Part shown: one piece after another, positions 6,522-14,079 of the stretch | Layout of the letters: the number at the start of each line of letters is the position of its first letter | Numbering within the stretch: position 1 is the stretch's first letter | Source of the DNA: JAIYDJ01 sp031398695 | GTDB taxonomy: Bacteria > Pseudomonadota > Alphaproteobacteria > Rhodobacterales > Rhodobacteraceae | DNA: 20,606 nucleotides | Reading direction: 5' to 3' | Assembly (NCBI GenBank): GCA_031398695.1 | Contig: JANNNU010000119.1 | Coordinates: 1 to 20,606 of the forward strand | Made by a program: the position numbers and the translations under genes | The notes under the pieces: generated by a model | The model's input: only the letters and a program-made list of their open reading frames with translations | Databases searched by the model: none | What the model was told of the DNA's origin: nothing

Positions 6522-7994
6522 ATGAGCTTTACTCTGGCCATCGTAGGCCGCCCCAACGTGGGCAAATCCACCCTGTTCAACCGGCTTGTGGGCCGCAAGC
6601 TGGCGCTGGTCGATGACCAGCCCGGCGTGACGCGCGACCTGCGCGAGGGCGATGGCAAGATCTTCGATCTGCGGTTCACCGTGATCGATACCGCGGGGCT
6701 GGAAGAAATCACCGACGACAGTCTGCAGGGCCGGATGCGGCGCTTGACCGAACGCGCGGTGGACATGGCGGATGTCAGCCTGTTCCTGATCGACGGGCGG
6801 GTCGGGGTAACGCCGTCGGATGAGGTGTTCGCCGATATCCTGCGCAAGAAGGGCGCGCGGGTGATCCTGGGCGTCAACAAGGCCGAGGGGAAAGCCGGGG
6901 ATGCGGGGGCGATCGAAGGGTGGTCGTTGGGGCTGGGCGAGCCGTTGCGGCTGTCGGCCGAGCATGGCGAGGGGATCGACGACCTTTACGATGCGCTGAA
7001 GCCGTTCGAGGCGGAGTTTGCGGCGCGCGAGGCCGAAAATGCGCCGCTGGTCGATGTGGATCTGTCGGAGGAAGAGGCGGAGGTCGAGGTTGACGAAGCG
7101 TCGCATTTTCCGACGGTCGATAAGCCGTTGCAGATTGCGGTGATCGGGCGGCCCAATGCCGGGAAATCCACGTTGATCAACACGATCCTCGGGTATGACC
7201 GGATGTTGACCGGGCCCGAGCCGGGTATCACGCGCGATGCGATTTCGGTCAAGGCGGACTGGTTCGAAACTCCGATCCGCATCTTCGACACGGCCGGGAT
7301 GCGCAAGAAGGCCCGCGTGGTTGAGAAGCTGGAAAAGCTGTCGGTCGCGGACGGCCTGCGCGCGGTGCGGTTCGCCGAAGTCGTGGTCGTGCTGCTGGAC
7401 GTGGAAATTCCGTTCGAGGTGCAGGATCTGCGGATCGCCGACTATGCCGAAACCGAAGGCCGCGCCGTGGTCGTCGCGGTCAACAAGTGGGACCTTGAAG
7501 GCGAGAAGCAGGAAAAGCTGGCCGAGCTGAAAGAGATGTTCGAGCGCCTGCTGCCGCAGTTGCGCGGCGCGCCGCTGGTCACGATTTCGGCCAAGACGGG
7601 CCGGGGCATGGACCGGTTGCACGACGCGATCCGCAAGGCACATGACGTCTGGAACCGCCGGATCACCACGGCGCGGCTGAACAGCTGGCTGGGCGCGATG
7701 ACCGAGGCCCACCCGCCGCCGGCGCCGGGCGGTCACCGGATTCGGTTACGCTATATAAGCCAGGTCAAGACGCGTCCGCCGGGTTTCGTCATCATGTGCT
7801 CGCGTCCCGATGAACTGCCCGACAGCTATAAACGCTATCTGGTCAACGGGTTGCGCGATCATTTTCAGATGCCTGGCACGCCGATCCGGTTGTTCTTTCG
7901 CAGCCAGTCATCGAAAAACCCCTTCAAGGACCGCAAGTTTCACACGCCGAGCCGTCTGCGCAAGCATATCGGCAATCCGGTGAAGAAGGACTAG
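6522..7994 (+). CDS. der: ribosome biogenesis GTPase Der (EngA)
   Basis: 490 residues with two tandem GTPase domains and a C-terminal KH-like domain. First P-loop GRPNVGKST (9-17), then the DTAGLEE switch; second P-loop GRPNAGKST (209-217) with DTAGMRKK. The G4 motif of domain 2 is the canonical NKWD (321-324), whereas that of domain 1 reads NKAE (119-122), with Glu in place of the guanine-specifying Asp. The C-terminus contains RYISQVKTRPPGFVIMCSRP, typical of Der. Der acts in late 50S subunit maturation and is essential in most bacteria. ATG 6522 is set by the MSFTLAIVGRPNVGKST start; no clear Shine-Dalgarno precedes it. Third gene of the yfgM-bamB-der cluster. Confidence 0.97.
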   Translation: MSFTLAIVGRPNVGKSTLFNRLVGRKLALVDDQPGVTRDLREGDGKIFDLRFTVIDTAGLEEITDDSLQGRMRRLTERAVDMADVSLFLIDGRVGVTPSDEVFADILRKKGARVILGVNKAEGKAGDAGAIEGWSLGLGEPLRLSAEHGEGIDDLYDALKPFEAEFAAREAENAPLVDVDLSEEEAEVEVDEASHFPTVDKPLQIAVIGRPNAGKSTLINTILGYDRMLTGPEPGITRDAISVKADWFETPIRIFDTAGMRKKARVVEKLEKLSVADGLRAVRFAEVVVVLLDVEIPFEVQDLRIADYAETEGRAVVVAVNKWDLEGEKQEKLAELKEMFERLLPQLRGAPLVTISAKTGRGMDRLHDAIRKAHDVWNRRITTARLNSWLGAMTEAHPPPAPGGHRIRLRYISQVKTRPPGFVIMCSRPDELPDSYKRYLVNGLRDHFQMPGTPIRLFFRSQSSKNPFKDRKFHTPSRLRKHIGNPVKKD

Positions 7995-8009
7995 CGTCGG
8001 GCGTGCGGC

Positions 8010-8064
8010 GCCGCCGGGGGTTTCACACCCCCGGACCCCCGTGGGATATTTGGGCCAAGATGAA
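8010..8064. repeat. Rhodobacterales-type palindromic intergenic repeat
   Basis: Stem CCGGGGG (8014-8020), loop TTTCACA, stem CCCCCGG (8028-8034), then ACCCCCGTGGGATATTTG and GGCCAAGATGAA. It fills the gap between the convergent der and TspO-like genes. I recall nearly identical sequences in intergenic regions of many Rhodobacterales genomes; only this one copy is in the window. The hairpin could act as a two-way transcript end, although no T-run follows. Confidence 0.7.
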
Positions 8065-8068
8065 TGGG

Positions 8069-8788
8069 CTAACGGCGGAAGTATCGGCCGAGCTGCCTGG
8101 TGGCGAGGATGAGAGCGCCTGCAGCGGCGGCGTAAGCCACTGTCGGGTTGGGGGTCCAGTTGACCGCGATCACGCCGCCGAGCGCCCAGATCACGGTCAG
8201 GCCGTAGACCGGCATCTGCGGGCGGAATGGTTGGGCGATCAGGGTAATCGTCAGAACCAGCGCCAGCATCGCCAGTGCCGAAACGGTGTCGGTCAGCAGG
8301 CCATAGCCCGCAATCACCACACCGGTCGAGACGGCGGCGGCGGCGGTGAGCCAGCCCGCGAAGATCGCCAGCGGCGCTGACAGGAGCCAGCGGTCATGGT
8401 CAGGGTCGGCGCGCAGGAACGCGGTCAGGGCTGCGGCCTGCATGATCCAGATCCCCACGGTTGCAATCAGCGGATAGGTGTTGGCGATGACGAGCCAGAG
8501 TGCCCCGGTTGCGATGGCAATGATCGCGGGCCAGCGGGGGGCGTCCCAAGCGGGATCGCTGCGGCGCAAGGCGAGGCCGAACAGGGCGTGCAGCCCGAGC
8601 CAAAGGTAGATCAGCCCCCAGATCGCGAAGGCATATCCTGCCGGTTGGATCGACGGCCGCGCGATGATGAGCGGAAACATCGCCGGATCGTAGCCGGTGA
8701 AAGGCGGCGTTAACGCGGGGGCGATGCCGAAAGCAAGCGTGGCGAATGCCAGCAGGCCGGGCTTGAGCCATGCGTTGCGGGGCGTCAT
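8069..8788 (-). CDS. TspO/MBR-like (tryptophan-rich sensory) membrane protein
   Basis: 239 residues, almost entirely hydrophobic, with about seven or eight predicted membrane segments. The stretch QPAGYAFAIWGLIYLWLGLH resembles the P-x-G-x-x-F-x-x-x-W core of TspO/MBR proteins, but the protein is clearly longer than the usual five-helix TspO of about 160 residues. TspO proteins bind porphyrins and cholesterol-like ligands; no function can be assigned to this longer version. ATG 8788 follows the serS stop codon with no intervening base (TAG then ATG), so it is almost certainly co-transcribed and translationally coupled to serS. Other readings: an uncharacterised integral membrane protein. Confidence 0.7.
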   Translation of the reverse strand: MTPRNAWLKPGLLAFATLAFGIAPALTPPFTGYDPAMFPLIIARPSIQPAGYAFAIWGLIYLWLGLHALFGLALRRSDPAWDAPRWPAIIAIATGALWLVIANTYPLIATVGIWIMQAAALTAFLRADPDHDRWLLSAPLAIFAGWLTAAAAVSTGVVIAGYGLLTDTVSALAMLALVLTITLIAQPFRPQMPVYGLTVIWALGGVIAVNWTPNPTVAYAAAAGALILATRQLGRYFRR

Positions 8789-10078
8789 CTAGACCAGCGC
8801 CCCGTCCGAGGCGATCCGCGTCTTGCTGCCGAGATAGGGGTGCAACGCGACGGGCAGATCGACCGAGCCGTCCGCTTGCTGGCCGTTTTCCAGCACCGCG
8901 ATCAGGCAACGGCCCACCGCAAGGCCGGAGCCGTTGAGCGTCGCCACGAAGTCGGGCTTGCCACCGGGCGCCTTGTAGCGGGCGTTCATCCGGCGCGCCT
9001 GAAACTGCCCGCAGGTCGAGACGGACGAGATTTCGCGGAAGCGACTTTGCCCGGGCAGCCACGCTTCCAGATCGTGGGTCTTTTGCGCGCCAAAGCCGAT
9101 GTCGCCGGTGCACAACACGATGGTGCGATAGGGGATGCCCAGTTTTTCAAGGATCACCTCGGCGCACCGCGTCATGCGTTCATGTTCCGCCAAGGCGGTG
9201 TCCGGGCTGCAGATCGTCACCATCTCGACTTTCTCGAACTGGTGCTGGCGCAACATGCCGGACGTGTCCTTGCCGGCGCTGCCGGCTTCGGAGCGGAAGC
9301 ACTGGGTGTGGGCGGTCATCCGGATCGGCAGCGACGCCTCGTCGAGCACATCGCCCGCAACCGAATTGGTCAGCGTGACTTCCGACGTCGGGATCAGCCA
9401 CCAGCCGTTGGTCGTCTGATAGCTGTCTTCGGCGAATTTTGGCAACTGGTTGGTGCCGTACATCGCCTCTTCCTTGACCAGCACCGGCGTCCAGGTTTCC
9501 AGCAGGCCATGGTCGGTGATGTGCGTGTCGAGCATGAACTGCGCCAGCGCGCGGTGGACGCGGATCACCGCCCCCTTCAACACCACAAAGCGCGAGCCCG
9601 ACAGTTTTGCCGCGGTGTCGAAGTCCATTCCGGGTTTGACGGCGGGAATGTCGAAATGCTCGAGCGGCTGGAAATCGAAGGCGCGCGGCGTGCCCCAGCG
9701 CCTGATCTCGACATTGTCGTCTTCGTCGGCGCCGTCGGGCACTTCGGCCAGAGGCAGGTTGGGGATGGTCATCAGCAGGTCGCGCAGGGCGGCGTCACAC
9801 TCCGCAGCCTTGGCGGGCAGCGATCCGACGAGGGTCTTGAGATCGTTGACCTGTGCCCGCAGCGATTCAAACGCAACGGTGTCGCCTGCGGCGCGCGCTG
9901 TTCCGGCCTGTTTGCTTAGCGCGTTGATTTCGGCCTGCTTCTGTTCGGCCAGAAGAATCATCGCCCGGCGGTCTTCGTCGAGTTTCAGGATGACCGACGC
10001 TTGCCCGGCCAGGCCCCGGCGGGCCAGCGCCCGGTCGAAAGCGGCAGGGTTTTCGCGGATCGCGCGTATGTCGTGCAT
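8789..10078 (-). CDS. serS: seryl-tRNA synthetase
   Basis: 429 residues, the usual length. An N-terminal coiled-coil arm that contacts tRNA-Ser (about 28-105, rich in Gln/Glu/Lys/Ala heptads) is followed by a class II catalytic core with the serine-site stretch IPTSEVTLTN, motif 2 (CFRSEAGSAGKDTSGMLRQH) and motif 3 (NGSGLAVGRCLIAVLEN). It charges tRNA-Ser, and tRNA-Sec where present, with serine in the cytoplasm. ATG 10078 has AAAGG 7 nt upstream. A tRNA-Gln gene lies 72 nt upstream in the same orientation with no visible terminator between, so read-through from the tRNA promoter is possible. The TspO-like gene abuts its stop codon. Confidence 0.98.
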   Translation of the reverse strand: MHDIRAIRENPAAFDRALARRGLAGQASVILKLDEDRRAMILLAEQKQAEINALSKQAGTARAAGDTVAFESLRAQVNDLKTLVGSLPAKAAECDAALRDLLMTIPNLPLAEVPDGADEDDNVEIRRWGTPRAFDFQPLEHFDIPAVKPGMDFDTAAKLSGSRFVVLKGAVIRVHRALAQFMLDTHITDHGLLETWTPVLVKEEAMYGTNQLPKFAEDSYQTTNGWWLIPTSEVTLTNSVAGDVLDEASLPIRMTAHTQCFRSEAGSAGKDTSGMLRQHQFEKVEMVTICSPDTALAEHERMTRCAEVILEKLGIPYRTIVLCTGDIGFGAQKTHDLEAWLPGQSRFREISSVSTCGQFQARRMNARYKAPGGKPDFVATLNGSGLAVGRCLIAVLENGQQADGSVDLPVALHPYLGSKTRIASDGALV

Positions 10079-10150
10079 GGCGGGCCTTTTGAAGATGCTC
10101 GCCGTGCTATGCCCGATTGCGCGGCCGGGGTGAACTGCAAATTCGGCAGA

Positions 10151-10225
10151 TGGCTGGGGCGCCAGGGATCGAACCTGGGAATGTCGGTACCAAAAACCGA
10201 TGCCTTACCGCTTGGCGACGCCCCA
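10151..10225 (-). tRNA. tRNA-Gln (anticodon UUG)
   Basis: 75 nt with an encoded CCA. The acceptor stem TGGGGCG pairs with CGCCCCA, discriminator G, then CCA. The anticodon arm is TCGGT-TTTTGGT-ACCGA, placing TTG at 34-36. The T-arm is CCAGG-TTCGATC-CCTGG. It sits upstream of serS in the same direction. Confidence 0.96.
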
Positions 10226-10235
10226 ACTGGCGCGG

Positions 10236-10264
10236 TGTTTAGCGAAGGGGTCGGGGGGCCGCAA
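10236..10264 (-). promoter_or_regulatory. candidate promoter for tRNA-Gln
   Basis: On the minus strand TTGCGG (10264-10259), a 17-bp spacer and TAAACA (10241-10236), 10 nt before the mature tRNA 5' end, which fits a short precursor leader. Match to sigma-70 consensus is moderate. Confidence 0.35.
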
Positions 10265-10313
10265 GAGGGAAATCGTCAATTGCGGGCGGCGAGGGGGCGG
10301 GCTAGGACGGGGC

Positions 10314-11492
10314 ATGGAACGGGTGGACGTCGTGATCATCGGGGCTGGGGCGGCGGGCATGTTCTGCGCCGTCGAGGCGGGTCGCCGGGGACGGCGGGTG
10401 TTGGTGATCGACCATGCGAAGGCCGCGGGCGAGAAGATCCGGATCTCGGGCGGGGGGCGGTGCAACTTTACCAACCTCAACATCGCGCCCGATCGTTTTC
10501 TGTCGAAGAATCAGAAGTTTGCGGTGTCGGCCCTGCGCCGGTACTCGGCCCAGGATTTCGTCGCGCGGATCGATTCTGCCGGGATCGCCTGGCATGAAAA
10601 GACGCTGGGGCAGTTGTTTTGCGACGGGTCGGCCACGCAGGTCGTTCAGATGCTGCGCGAGGATATGGCGCGTGCGGGCGCGGATCTGTGGCTGGATTGC
10701 GCGGTCGGCGCCGTGCAGCGCGGGGCGGACGGGTTCGTGCTGGACACCGCGCGCGGGCCGGTGCGCGCGGGGTCGGTGGTCGTGGCGACCGGGGGCAAGT
10801 CCATTCCCAAGATGGGGGCGAGCGGATTTGGCTATGCCCTGGCCGAGCAGTTTGGCCTGCCGCTGGTCGACACCCGGCCCGGACTGGTTCCGCTGACCTT
10901 TGCGGCGCAGGAACTTGCCTGGATGACGCCGCTGGCCGGAGTTGCGGTGGCGGGCCGCGTGGGCTGCGGGCGCGTCGGCTTTGACGAGGCCGTTCTGTTT
11001 ACTCATCGCGGACTGTCGGGGCCTGCGGTGTTGCAGATCTCGAGCTATTGGCGCGAAGGGCAAGGGATCGTGCTGGATCTGATACCTGGGCGCGACGCCG
11101 GTGCGGTGCTGCGGGCGGCCAAGCGCGACATGGGCCGGGCGGCGCTGCGCACGGTGCTGGGGCAGCATCTGCCGGAACGTCTGGCGCGGCATGTCGAGAC
11201 GGCCTCTGGCGTGACGGGGCCGATGGCCGAGATGTCGGGCGCAACACTCGACCGCGTCGCGGGGCTTGTGCAGAGCTGGGGTCTAACGCCCGTCGGGTCG
11301 GAGGGCTACCGGACGGCCGAGGTCACGCTGGGGGGCGTGGACACCGATGCGCTGGATGGGCGAACGATGCAGGCGCGGGGCGTGCCGGGGCTGTATTTCA
11401 TCGGTGAAGTCGTGGACGTCACCGGCTGGCTCGGCGGTTACAATTTTCAATGGGCCTGGTCGAGCGGCTGGGTCGCCGGTCAGTCGGTCTAA
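10314..11492 (+). CDS. BaiN/RdsA-family (HI0933/YhiN-like) flavoprotein
   Basis: 392 residues. The N-terminal FAD-binding motif is VDVVIIGAGAAGMFCAVEAG, followed by the family signature KIRISGGGRCNFTN (about 41-54). The C-terminus LYFIGEVVDVTGWLGGYNFQ closes the FAD site. This combination marks the HI0933-like family, now called BaiN/RdsA, whose characterised members are NAD(P)/FAD-dependent oxidoreductases; the physiological substrate of most members, including this one, is unknown. ATG 10314 was chosen over an upstream in-frame codon because the latter would begin inside the antisense of tRNA-Gln, and AGGACGGGG lies just before 10314. It stands alone between the divergent tRNA-Gln and the convergent kdsA. 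Confidence 0.92.
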   Translation: MERVDVVIIGAGAAGMFCAVEAGRRGRRVLVIDHAKAAGEKIRISGGGRCNFTNLNIAPDRFLSKNQKFAVSALRRYSAQDFVARIDSAGIAWHEKTLGQLFCDGSATQVVQMLREDMARAGADLWLDCAVGAVQRGADGFVLDTARGPVRAGSVVVATGGKSIPKMGASGFGYALAEQFGLPLVDTRPGLVPLTFAAQELAWMTPLAGVAVAGRVGCGRVGFDEAVLFTHRGLSGPAVLQISSYWREGQGIVLDLIPGRDAGAVLRAAKRDMGRAALRTVLGQHLPERLARHVETASGVTGPMAEMSGATLDRVAGLVQSWGLTPVGSEGYRTAEVTLGGVDTDALDGRTMQARGVPGLYFIGEVVDVTGWLGGYNFQWAWSSGWVAGQSV

Positions 11493-11555
11493 GACTGCAT
11501 CATGCGAACGACAGCCCGACGCGCTGAGAACCCGGTCGGTGGGCCGCGGTTCGCC

Positions 11556-12386
11556 TCAAACCCGGATCGGGTTCGCTTTCGCAAGGCGGTCGAAGTCCAT
11601 CAGGCTGGCCACCAGCGCCGGCATCTGGGCCAGAGGGATCATGTTGGGACCATCGGACGGGGCGGTGTCTGGGGCCTCGTGGGTTTCGATGAACACGCCT
11701 GCGATGCCCAGCGACACGGCGGCGCGGGCCATGACCGGCGCAAACTCGCGCTGGCCACCAGAGGAGGCCCCCTGACCGCCGGGCTGCTGCACCGAATGGG
11801 TGGCGTCCATGATCACCGGATAGCCCGTGCGTGCCATCGTGGGCAGGCTGCGCATGTCGGCGACCAGCGTGTTGTAGCCGAACGACACGCCGCGTTCGGT
11901 CAGCAGGATCCGGTTGTTTCCGGTCGATGCGACCTTTTCGGCCACGTTCGCCATGTCCCAGGGGGCGAGGAACTGACCCTTTTTGATGTTGATTACCGCC
12001 CCCGTTTCGCCCGCTGCCACCAGAAGATCGGTCTGGCGGCACAGAAAGGCCGGGATCTGGATGACGTCGACGACCTTGGCCGCCTCGCGCGCCTGCGCGA
12101 TGTCGTGGATGTCGGTCAGCACCGGAATGCCGCTGGCCCGGATGGTGGCCAGGACCTGCAAGCCCGCCTCCATTCCCATGCCCCGGCGGCCCGACAGCGA
12201 CGTGCGGTTGGCCTTGTCATAGCTGGCCTTGAAGACGAACTGCGCGCCAGCGGCCCGGCACGCCTCGGCCATCGTTCCGGCAATCATCTGCGCGTGATCA
12301 AGGCTTTCCAGCTGGCAAGGCCCCGCGATGACCAGCAACGGCCGGTCGTTCGAAACGGTCAGCCCGCCGATGGTGACGTCTTTCAT
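11556..12386 (-). CDS. kdsA: 3-deoxy-8-phosphooctulonate (Kdo-8-P) synthase
   Basis: 276 residues. It condenses arabinose 5-phosphate with phosphoenolpyruvate to Kdo 8-phosphate, precursor of the Kdo in lipopolysaccharide inner core and in the Kdo linker of group 2 capsules. Recognisable pieces are FKASYDKANRTS (52-63), VIQIPAFLCRQTDL (108-121), NIKKGQF and DATHSVQQPGG (194-204). At the position where E. coli KdsA has Asn in GGMNVLES this enzyme has Cys24 (IAGPCQLES). With His197, Glu234 and Asp245 this matches the metal-dependent class typified by Aquifex. It starts 7 nt after the kpsE stop codon, so it is the third gene of a kpsT-kpsE-kdsA operon. Confidence 0.97.
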   Translation of the reverse strand: MKDVTIGGLTVSNDRPLLVIAGPCQLESLDHAQMIAGTMAEACRAAGAQFVFKASYDKANRTSLSGRRGMGMEAGLQVLATIRASGIPVLTDIHDIAQAREAAKVVDVIQIPAFLCRQTDLLVAAGETGAVINIKKGQFLAPWDMANVAEKVASTGNNRILLTERGVSFGYNTLVADMRSLPTMARTGYPVIMDATHSVQQPGGQGASSGGQREFAPVMARAAVSLGIAGVFIETHEAPDTAPSDGPNMIPLAQMPALVASLMDFDRLAKANPIRV

Positions 12387-12393
12387 GGGATGC

Positions 12394-14079
12394 CTATGCT
12401 GTCAGTTGTTCTTTCAGGATCGCGGCGGTCATCGTGATCATCAGATAGATCCCGAGGAAGATCAGCATCACAACAAGCGTATTTTCGAACGCGCGCGGGT
12501 AACTCGGTTCGTCCGAAACCACAGGGTTGACCGAGATGGACAAATAGCGGGTCTGTCGGTTGGCTTCAACCCGCGCCGACTCCATCGCCTGAAGGGACTG
12601 CGCGAGCATCAACTGCCGCGTCGTGACGTCGGCCTGGGCGACCAGAAGTTCCGACTGCACCTTGGCCAGTGACAGGCCGTCGGCCCCGTCTTCGGTCAAC
12701 TTGCCCCGCAGGCCGGCGATTTCGGACCCGAGGGTGGCGATCCTGCGCTTCAACGGCTCCATCCGCGCGGCGTTGGGGTTCTGGTTGCTTTCCATCTGCG
12801 CGAGGCTGAGCCGGTCTTGCGTCAACTGGGTTTCAAGTGCGCCGATCTGGGTGGTCAGCAGCGACACCTCGACCTCGGACGACAGGATCTTGAATCGCTC
12901 CTGCAACTCGACGGTGCGGCGCTGCGCCGCCAGCATCTTGGCCTCGGCGTCGGCATAGCTTTCGCGCGCTCCGGCCATCTGGTCTTCGCGCAGGCGCTGG
13001 GTCAGGTGATCGACCTGTTCCTCGGCATAATTGATCAGCGCGCGCGAAAAGGCTGCGGCGGTTTCCGGCGCCGTTGCGCTGACTTCCATTTTGATGATGC
13101 CTTCGGTCGGGTCGTAGGCGATCTTCACGTTTCGCTTGTAAAGCTTGTAGGCAGCGGAATTGGTGGCATCCGGCGCAAGACGCTGGATCGGGTCCACCGA
13201 TGCGGCCGAAAAATGGGCGCGAAAGCCCTGATCCTCGTCAAGCCGGGTCATCGCCTCGGGCGATTGCAGATAGCCCTGCACGGCGATGCTGTCTTGCGAC
13301 GTGGCAAAGGTGGTGCCGCCCAGAAGGCTGCCGAGACCCGCCTGCGCCGCCGGTTCGGCCTGCTGGATCACGAATTCGGCCCGGCTTGCATAAAGCGGCG
13401 TGGCGACCATGTAATAGTACCAGCCCGCCAGCAGCGTCGGCAGCCCGACGAAGAAGAACAGCCGTGCCATCAGCAGCGTCATCTTGCGACGGCGCCGTGC
13501 CGCCATGTCACGCTGGATGCGGGCGACCTCGCTGATGTGGGCTTGTTCGACCCTGACCTCGGTGCTGGGCAGCTTGATCGGCTTGATGGTCTGCGGCAGC
13601 CTTACGCCATCGCCCGCCGGGGGCACGGTCAACGCGCGCGACGGTTGCGACACAGGCTCGTCGTCGTCCGAGGCGACGAGTTCCAGCACCGTGGAGCGCT
13701 GCAGCGGATCGATGCCCGCCTTGCGCAGCAGGCGCACGGCGTCGAAATCGGACGTGGCGGGCAAGCCGTGCTTTTGCGCCAGGCGGCGCGCCATGCGCAG
13801 TTGCCGCCCCGTCAGCCCTTCGCGGCGGATGGCGTCGATGTCCTGCGGTCCGGGCGCTGTCGCCGACGTTGCAGCATCACCTTTCGCCGCCGGGGTGTCG
13901 TTGGCGGGTGGCAGCGTCGGGGTCTGTGCCGTTGCAAACCGCCCTGTTCCGAAGCCGTCATCGGTGCCGGGAAAGAAGGCGTCATCGCCGATCCGGCTGA
14001 CGCGGGGCACCGGATCGACCAGGATCAACGGATCGGGCCGGCGGGTTCGGAAGCGCTTAACCTTGAGCTTGATAGTCAT
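12394..14079 (-). CDS. capsule export inner-membrane protein, KpsE/RkpR/CtrB-like
   Basis: 561 residues from ATG 14079. A polysaccharide co-polymerase-type architecture: a first membrane helix at about 205-225 (LFFFVGLPTLLAGWYYYMV), a periplasmic domain starting ATPLYASRAEFVIQQAEPAAQ, a long coiled-coil region (about 370-500) and a C-terminal membrane helix (about 533-555). KpsE-type proteins bridge the KpsMT ABC transporter and the outer-membrane KpsD/Wza channel. Typical KpsE has about 380 residues; here an unusual cytoplasmic N-terminal extension of about 200 residues contains a basic helical segment (GLTGRQLRMARRLAQKHGLP, about 80-100). Its start overlaps the end of kpsT by 23 bp, and kdsA follows after 7 nt. 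Longer N-terminal versions of the frame run through kpsT and are unlikely. Confidence 0.88.
   Translation of the reverse strand: MTIKLKVKRFRTRRPDPLILVDPVPRVSRIGDDAFFPGTDDGFGTGRFATAQTPTLPPANDTPAAKGDAATSATAPGPQDIDAIRREGLTGRQLRMARRLAQKHGLPATSDFDAVRLLRKAGIDPLQRSTVLELVASDDDEPVSQPSRALTVPPAGDGVRLPQTIKPIKLPSTEVRVEQAHISEVARIQRDMAARRRRKMTLLMARLFFFVGLPTLLAGWYYYMVATPLYASRAEFVIQQAEPAAQAGLGSLLGGTTFATSQDSIAVQGYLQSPEAMTRLDEDQGFRAHFSAASVDPIQRLAPDATNSAAYKLYKRNVKIAYDPTEGIIKMEVSATAPETAAAFSRALINYAEEQVDHLTQRLREDQMAGARESYADAEAKMLAAQRRTVELQERFKILSSEVEVSLLTTQIGALETQLTQDRLSLAQMESNQNPNAARMEPLKRRIATLGSEIAGLRGKLTEDGADGLSLAKVQSELLVAQADVTTRQLMLAQSLQAMESARVEANRQTRYLSISVNPVVSDEPSYPRAFENTLVVMLIFLGIYLMITMTAAILKEQLTA

Noticed and set aside
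10200..10313. In-frame upstream extension of the flavoprotein beginning near tRNA-Gln.
   Set aside because: It would start within the antisense of the tRNA and lacks similarity; ATG 10314 has its own ribosome binding site and directly precedes the FAD motif.
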